Below are positions 47,701 through 56,700 of a stretch of 64,000 nt of DNA, in pieces. Numbering within the stretch: position 1 is the first letter of the stretch; the number at the start of each line of letters is the position of its first letter. The notes under the pieces were generated by a model. The model was not told where the DNA came from, ran no database searches, and saw nothing but the letters and a program-made list of their open reading frames with translations. Location: assembly GCF_028583425.1 (NCBI RefSeq), contig NC_072791.1, positions 17,627,868-17,691,867 on the forward strand, given 5' to 3'. Position numbers and translations under genes: made by a program. The DNA is from Eublepharis macularius. Its lineage: Eukaryota; Chordata; Lepidosauria; Squamata; Eublepharidae.

Positions 47701-50700
47701 GGAGTGCATGCAGTTTTAGACTGAGAGTGGAGAGCAAAAGTGTCAGTCCGAAGAAGGCAGGCTAGCTGTGTGCTGCCTGAGTATGTTGAAGTGTTTATGA
47801 GAGAAATATAACCTGTGTGGAACCTGAACTGAGCATGTTTGTGAAAGAACACTCAGTCAGGGAAAGAGAGGCCAGCTGTGTGCTGCCTGAGGAGTTTTAA
47901 GCATTTCTGTGAGAGAAATATTGAGTCAGAGGAAAGCAGGCAAGCTGTGTGCAGCCTGAGTAACTTTAAGCACGCCTGTGAGAAATATTTAGTTAGAGAA
48001 AGAGGCTAACTGTGTGAAGCCTTAGAAGAGATCTGTGTGAATGAGTTTAAATGAAGTAACTTTAAGAACCGAGAACTACTTTTATGAAACTGATACGCTT
48101 CTTGACAAAATAAAAGTTTATTTTGTTTTTATTATATCCCAGAGTAGCTGTCATTGCTATATCCCATTCCTATCCTCAGGGCCACATAGAACCACGAAGG
48201 AGCCTGATGCTTAGGCACATTACAAAAGGGAAAATTTAAATATCTTGGAATATAATATTCCTGGTGGCAGCAATCTACCCAGAGGGTGTAAGGGAAAGAT
48301 GAAAGGCAAAATCTACCCAGGAGAAGAAAGGGGTCATAACAGATGCGTCGTACATTCTCTTCATGATGATCTTCGAAGTAATAATGTCTGGACGTGGAAA
48401 GCATGAATTTAGTGAGACGTTGGGATTCAGAGTCTGTGCCAATTTAGTAGGAATACACTTGTCCTTAAGGAACACTTAAAAAATTAAAATGGAGTTTGAT
48501 TTTTACAATTGAATTTCAGTTCCTGTAAGGCATTGTTACTCACTCAAAAAGCTCAGGAAGTCACATGTGGCTCTTTTAAAATGCTCTTCTAAACAACATT
48601 CCCCAATGTGGCACCTGCCCCGTTGTTTCGGGAAAATGAGCAAGGCATTTGCTGGAGGGGTTTGTGGTTGGTAGATGGTTTCCACTTTGAAACAGCTCCT
48701 ACTGGAGGAATGAATAGCCTGTAGACCTCCTGCGATGCAGGCCTCATGCCGAGGATTGACGTAAATGTGACTCTTTTGGTTGCTGGCAAGTGTGAACAGG
48801 GCTCTCTGCAATTTATTGCCATAAAGGAAGTAATATTCTTTGTAAAAATATAAATGTACGATATTCCTAACTTATTTTTAGGAGGTTGAAAAGAACCACA
48901 GAGACTTGTTGCAGCTTCCTGATTACTTTGAGTGTGTTTCAAAGGCAGCTGGGTAAATTTTGCATTCCTTTGCCCTTCTTATTTTCAGTAAGCACCCCCC
49001 AAAAGGGTAAACTTATTCAGATATTTATTTACTAAGTCAGAATAAATAAATGAAAATACATTACAAAGGGTCTAGGCAAATAAAAGGAGGACGGAGGAGA
49101 AAGCACCTGTTTGACTTCCTACTCCTTCCATAAGATCTCATCCCACAAGGGATGGGTCAGCTTGAAAGACTCCCTTTCCATTCAACACATCTCGCAAGGA
49201 TAGTCTTGTTCCCTTTTTCTGCCCAGCCCATTGTAGGAGACGTGTAGGGTGATTTAGGGAGGAAAGGCCTCCACCCTGGGTTGGATCCTACCATTTCACT
49301 TGGAGTGGAGAGTGCCCTCAAGTCATAGCTGACTTATAGCGACCCCTGGTGGGGTTTTCACGGCAAGAGACTAATAGAGGTGGTTTGCCATTGCCTAGCT
49401 CTGTAACTCTGGTCTTTGTTGGAGGTCTCCCATCCAGGGCCGGCATGCCCATTGAGGCAGGTCTGGTCCCTGCCTCGAGCGCTGAAGCGCCAGAGGGGGC
49501 ACCAGGAGCAGGGGCGTGTGCCACAGAACTGGAGGCGGCAGCGCTAGCGGCTGAGCGGGAGGGATGGGAAGCCGCTCACGCGCTGCCCTGGCTTTCTGCC
49601 ATGCCTGGCCCGCAGCTGCTGCAGCCTGCCAGCCTTCCTACCCCATGCCACCGGCGCCGGAGCCAACACACACCCCTGGCCGGGCACAGCAGCCACGGGC
49701 CAGGCACAGCAGGTGTTTGGGGCAGCGTGCGGAACAATGGAGCGGGAGGGCTGGGAGGATGCACGTGCCCCTCCCCAGCCACCCGCCGCGCCCGACTGGG
49801 AGCACGGGCAGCCTCCGTGTGCCATCCCAGCCGCCCGCTGGCCAATGAGGCCAGCTTGCTGCGTGATGACGTCACACGCAGTGACATCATCATGCAGTCT
49901 GGGGAGCGTGCACGCGTAAGGGCAGCCTTGGGCACCAGAAACCCTGGCGCTGCCCCTGCTCCCATCCAATTACTAACTAAGGCCAACCCTGCTTCTGAGA
50001 TTTGACAAGATCAGGCTCACCTGGGCTATCCAGGCCAGGGTACCATTTCACATACGAGAGGAATAGGATTGATTTTACCCTAGTCCTCTCTACACTCTAT
50101 TCCCCCAAGTTATATGGACTTTTGTTTGTGAGAATCTCCTGATGCTGGCCAGTGCATTTTCAGGAGTCACAAAGAAAGGAAAAAATGAGCAAAAGATCAA
50201 TTTTTGTCAGTGGATCATCATAAGGATGCAATCCACTGAATTTACCAATGCACATTCGCTATAATTTGATCGTATCTTTACAGAATAAATTTCCAAGATA
50301 TGAAAAGAGAAGCAGACATCCTTCTAAAGAAATTGTTGGAAACAGAGCATAAAATATCTTTATCAGCATCTGATGTAAAAGTCCAGTTTGGAAAATCTAT
50401 TAAAGTAAGTAAAGTGGATTTAATAATACCTTACCGTTCTTTCTTTGTTTTTTTCTGAGCTTTGTCAAATAAGCAAGGGTCACACTCAATGGCTTTGTGT
50501 TTACGGCTCTCTTTCTGCTGAACACACTGAAAGCCAAACTACAAGTGACGCCCGACACAGGTTGGACACTTGTCAGCTTCCCTCAAGTTTTGATGGGAAA
50601 TGTAGGCGTCCTGGTCTTGCAGCTTGGCTCTCCATTTAATTGAAGTTTACAAAGCGACAGTCTATGGGAGGGAGAACATGTGGTCGGGAGGGGAGAGCAG

Positions 50701-53700
50701 GTGTCGGGCTCTTGCCGGGCGCCCCCCTTCCCCTCCGCTGGGTGTGGGGCGGGGGGTTCTGTAAACTTCCCATCAAAACTTGAGGTAAGCTGAGGTAAGC
50801 TGACTACTGTCCAACCTGTGTCAGGCGTCACTTGTAGCTTGGCTCTGATACACAATTGAGGAAGCCAGTTAAAGGATTTCATGATAGGTAGGATGGAGTT
50901 TAGCTCAGCCATTTTGAAGGCGGTGCTTAGCTCTGCTGCTCACCTGGATTGGCTGAGTGCAGACTCGAGCATCCATAATGATAGTCCACCTACAGCCACA
51001 TTGCAGTCTTGTTTTTAACTCTGCTCCAAGGGGAAAGTATGATAGCTGCACATCTTGTGGTTTGGAGTTAGCATTTATGTTATGGGGAGCCTCCCCCCCC
51101 CCCACGCAAAAGGATCATCCAGTAAAATCTCCATATCGAACTGGCTGTGCTCTTCTTTAGCATACATTTTTATGCACTTGTTCATAGGGTTGCATAAATG
51201 CTTCGAAGGAACTAGATGAGGAAATGAAGGCCCTTTTAAAGAAGAAAGCCGAGCTTGCTGACTACCTCTGTGAAGATCGAAACACCCAATTTTTAGAGGA
51301 TGTGTTTAACACAATGAAAACCTTCAGGAGTCTCTTCAGCAAAGCACTCAAGGTTTTACAATATTAAAAATTAAGGTTAGGTTTGAGTAACCAGCTTACA
51401 TATCACAAAAGGAAAAGCTGTATAATATTTTTTATTTTTTAAATTTTACTTCATTTGTCCCTGCCTTTCTCTCCATCATTCTCCTCTCTTCTATTTTTTT
51501 CTTCACAACAACCCTGTGAGGTAGATTAGGCTAAGAGTGTGTGATAGGCTCGAGGCCATCCAGCAAGCTTCCATGGCAGAGTGGGGAATTGAGCCTGTGT
51601 TGCCCAGATCCTAGTTCTTTACTCTAGCCACTACACCATACTGGCTCTCTAATATCTTTCGAATAGGCTGACCAAGCTATCGTAAAACAACCCTTTCAAG
51701 TTCCCCAGAACTCTTCATCAGGCTGGATATTCAGTACAAAAAATCCAAATTTGCCAAACTAATAAACTTTCCCCCTCACTTTTCTCTCATATTTTCTCTA
51801 GAGAGTGGTGGTGAAAGATTTAAAACCCTCTTAGCCACGCCCCACATACAACAGCTAGTCAGAGAACAGTAAAGAAGAACTTGTCTAGCTGGACCTTAAA
51901 TTAGGTGTGTGTGTATGTATAATTTTTATCTGGCAAATAGAGGGAATGTGGGGACTTAAAAAATAATTTAGTTGTACTTGTCTCACATCTCAGTTTGGTC
52001 ACTGATAAATAAATCACATGTTGGCGCCAGAAACCTAATTAAAGGATTCCATGTTTGTGCTGTTAGCAGAGTTTATCGTTTAGCAGTGAAAGAGTGATTA
52101 TAGGTGGTTGTGAGCTGGTTCTGTTGGCTGGTGTGTATGCAGAAGAGAAAATAACAAAGCATATACTTGCTTATATTTAAAAAGGAAATAAGAGTTCTTT
52201 ATTGTAGGAACTCCATACTCTGATAGGAAAGGAAGAGAGATAGATCCTATCTACCTATCTAGTCTAAGGATGGGCATGGATGCTAGGACAAGTCCTGCAT
52301 CCATGGTTCCAAGATAGAGGGAGGAGAAGGAGAGATGGTGCCTAGAACAAAGCCAAGAAGAGAAGAGTGAGAAGGAGGATATCACAAGGAGGAAGTCCTG
52401 AGAATAGCAGTCTTCATATTAAAGGGATAGTCAGAGCAGTAAACAGGATGCCCTGACATCTCTGTCTTTCTAACTCTTTGGTTTGTCCTCCTCTGAAACC
52501 TGAGGAAAGGGACGGCGCTCTTCCAACAGTTGCCATGTGCCCACTGGCACTCCAGCAGCCAGCAGAAGTAAGGGAGAAAATTGCCACTGGTGATGACATG
52601 ATATCACTTCCTAGAAACCTGGAAGTGACACCATACCTTCCAAGGATTCTCAGGCCTGGGCTGCCAGGCTGCTGCTGTGGTGGAAGGCCTCCTGCTGGCA
52701 AGCCTTAATGCCCACCACTATCTGGAGTGGTGCTATGAGAAAAATAAAATAAAAACCAGTGATGTCAATGACATCGCTACATCACTTCCTGGTACAATCC
52801 CGAAATGACAAAGAGTAGCTCTTGTTTTTTCAGTTGTACCAGAAATTACATAGTGTCATCACTCTCACACACACCCTGGTCCCTGCCCCCAGCCCTTCTG
52901 CTGGCAACCCTTCTCAAGCCATTGTCTCATTAGTTAAAAGCTAAAGGCCAATGGAAGTCCACTAACTGACCAGTCAGAAATGATGTATTTTGAATCCTTC
53001 TATTTCACAAAATTATGATAAAGACTCATTGAAAACCTCAAAGAGAAAAGCACTTTCTTGGTAACAGTAACTAGGCAGTAGTTCCAGTACTTGGCTGGTT
53101 ACCCAGAGGCCTATGTCAGTTTTACTTCTCTCATGGTAGTAAAATTACCTCACATTTACCTCATAACTTTACAGTTTCTCACTATTACCTTTTTATGTAG
53201 AACTACTATTTATACATACACACACACAGCTTTTTATGCTTTCTTTCTTGCCACACACTGCATGACCACCCACTTCTAAAACGGTTTCCAATACAGCATG
53301 AGAGGGGCTTTGGGAGGGGGGAGACATCCCAAACCCTCATGCATAAGGGCTACATAAAGCAGTCTAGTCTAGCTTGAGTTCTTTTTCTCAGGAAGCCAAA
53401 GGGGCATCCTGATCCAACTTCACCCAGCCCCCCATAATCTATTCAAATCTGACTGGAATTCCATGCAGGGAAGAGGCCATTGGAGCCTGCAATATCTTTT
53501 TGTCACACACGCCCCTCAACATCCAGCCTGATGAAGACTTCTGTAGAACCTGAAAGCTTACACACTGTTTAGGGTTACTTTAATTGGTCCTAAGAAAAAG
53601 TGTTACCTGGCATTTGTTCTTGACCAATGTGGCTACCTTTAACTATTGAAGCAGAATGTTTCTTCTGAGCTTCGGTCACAACATACATAGGTACAGAAGA

Positions 53701-56700
53701 TGTAGCTTGCTGCTTTTATAATAATGTATCCATCACAAGCTATACAACGGCTGAAGATAGTTAGCAATTCAGGTCTTGTGATGTAATTGCATCGCCTTGC
53801 TGCAGCAGCACTGAATTTTGTAAGAAGTTGTGTGAAGAAATGGCTTTCCTTTTGTGTATTTATGTGACCTCTCTCCCCTTCATTCTAAATATATTCAGAA
53901 CTGATCTTGAACAGTTTCCCAGGATGTAATGATTTGCAATTGACATATCACTTGAAGCAGCATGATTTGCAAAAAATGATTTGACTTGGCGTAATCAACC
54001 TCCAGGTGGGGGCTGGAGATCTTCCAGAATTACAGCTCATCTCCAGACTACAGAGATCAGTTCATCTGGAGAAAATGGCTGCTTTAGAGGGTAGACTCTA
54101 TGGCATTATGCCCTGCTCTCTCCCCTCCCCAAACCCTGCTGTCCCTAGGTCTACCCCTGCAAATCTTCAAGAATTTTCTTCCCAGAGCAGGCAACCCTAG
54201 TTTGTCTGCAGTGTCCAAACAAAACATGGTTTACCCAAGTGAACTGTTGTTCCTTTTTTAAAATTTTGGGATTGTGTTGTTGAATTCTAGGAAAATCAAG
54301 ATAGAAGGAACCAAGTTGCAACAGCTGAAAAGAGGAAGCAGTTGTTTGGAAAGGAAGAAGCTAAGCGTCCAAAGTATAATTAAAGAGGTATAACATTTTG
54401 CACAATTGGCTTGGAGAGAGAGTTTTGCACTGCCTGTTTTCATCTTTTCCCCCTAACATTGAATTTGTGCATTTGCTTGGTTGGAGGGAAGGTGGAGGAG
54501 ATAAACTGAGAAAGATGGGAAAGGAGAAAAATGTAATTATTTATTTATTTATTTATTTTATCGCCTGATTTTCTCAATGAGCGTCAAGGCAGATCATGCA
54601 CTGATAGAAACAAAGCAAAATGCAACAATGTAATAAATAATGCGTACAATAAAAATGTTCCAAATTGTGGCTTCCATCCCATATTCCAAGTTGTGGCTAA
54701 AGGTTGGTCTTTGGTTTGAAAATGTTTGAGTTTGTTTTTTAGCAGAGTTGCCATTCTCTTTCTGGAAGGGTTCCTCTCAACAACTGTACAGAGAGCATTA
54801 GATTTGGATGGATGACAAAATTGTGCTAAATTGTTTCAGTGATTTGGAGCATTGTTGCGGGTAACATGTTTTGATATAACAGAGCTTGAATGGAAAGAAG
54901 TAGCTCAACTGAACCAATAGCTCGTGAGCAGGGATACAAACATTTATGTAGACATGGGTAGGTCTTCTATTCGTGTGCAAGAGATTTTCCAGTATCTTCC
55001 AACCAAGCTCTTCCCACTATACCCTTATTTATTCCCAAGAGGTCACCCAAATTGGGAATGACCTCATAGACAATGTAGGCGGTGGGAGGACCAGGGCTTT
55101 TTTTCTGGGAAAAGAGGTGGTGGAACTCAGTGGCGTAGTGTGGTTTGCCAGTAACTGGGGCAACTCCTGGCAGGAAGTGTGGAAAGCGTGCACACGCTCC
55201 TGGGACCACACAATGATATCACTTCCTGTGTGACATCATCACACAGGATGTGGCCACCCCCCCCCAGCAGTGCTCCCACAATTCAGGCCCGCTCGCCTCC
55301 CCACCTTTTACCTGGCAGCCCTCTGGCGCCAGCTCAGCATTCTCCACCAGCTCAGCATTCTCCTCGTCCAGCAGCTGCTGCAGAAGGGCCAGCTGGGCAC
55401 CCAGTGAGCTGGCTGCCCTGTCGGCGCGGTAGGCAGCATGGGTGTCCTCCTGCAGATGAAGCGCAGGCTCTCCTTGTAGAAGTGCCAGCCTCCCGAAATT
55501 ACAACTGATCCCCAGGCCATAGAGATCAGTTCCCCTGGAGAAAACGGCTGCTTTGTAGGGTAGAGTCCATGGCATTATGCCCTGCTGTGGTCCCTCCTTT
55601 CCCCAAACCCTGTCCTCTCCATGCTCCGCTCCTCAAATCTCCAGGAATGTCTTAAGCTGGCAACCTTAACTCTATCGCATGATACCTTGCTGAAGTCTCT
55701 CTCTTCCCCAAACCTCACCCTCGCCTGTGGGGTGGGTGAGAAGGAAGGAAGGTAGGCAAGCCACAGCCAGAGCGACACTTCCAGGCGAGACCCATGGGGA
55801 GTGCAGGGAACAAGGAAGGAATGGGCAGATTCACCGTCTGGCTGGCCGGGACGGTATCCACAATGTCAGTTGCGCTCCAGCCTGAGCGAGCAAGCCCATG
55901 AGCTCAGGTTGCCTGGGCACAGGTCTGAAGCGGAGGAGCGCCGGGAAAAAGAAGCATCAGTGCCTGGTCTCCGCACCAGGGAAGGAAATCTCCTGCACCA
56001 ACTGGCCATGCCTGCTGCTTCGCCATCCAGCGTGGCCTCGTGGGCAAGGAGGCTCCCTTCTGCCTCCAGCCGGGGGGCGGGGGGAGCGCTCAAGGAAGCC
56101 GTGGTAGAGGCAGCCCCTCCCTGGCATGCTGGGGTGCGGGGCTCACTCATATTTTGCTGCCACTGAGGCTTAGTGTGCAGCAAAAGACCCAGGTGCCTTG
56201 GGCTGCACGCAGGGAGGATCAGGGGGTGGGGCACCAGACATGTGATTACTTTTGAGAGGTCCCAGAACTCCGTTCCACCGTGTTCTGACAGAAAAAAAGC
56301 CCTGTTTACAGTATTGCTGTATTCTGGAGAAGTTTACCATACTTCCCTCTAGATTTCCCGCTCTGTTGGTACTGGAGTTCTGAATGGAGCTTTCTCAGGC
56401 TTGGATGTCTCCAGGTGACTGTACCCAGTATCAGGACTGATAACTGCTACTACCAATCCATCTCTACAGTACCCTCTTGGGCCACAGAAGGGTGAACGAG
56501 AGGCTGGTCGAAGATGTTGTAATGACTATTTCAACTAGTAACTGCTATAATAATAACTGCACTTATATGCCACTCTTCTACACAGATTAATGCCCCACTC
56601 ATAGCAGTGAATAAAGTTAGCGTTGTTATTATCCTCACAATGCAGCTAGAGAGCTACGGCTGAGAGCTCACCCAAGGATACCTACTGAGCTCATGGCAGT

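Noticed and set aside
49349..50005. 218-codon open frame as a gene
   Set aside because: It runs across a SINE and the GC-rich hAT-like insert, with equal-quality frames on the other strand; GC content explains the lack of stops.
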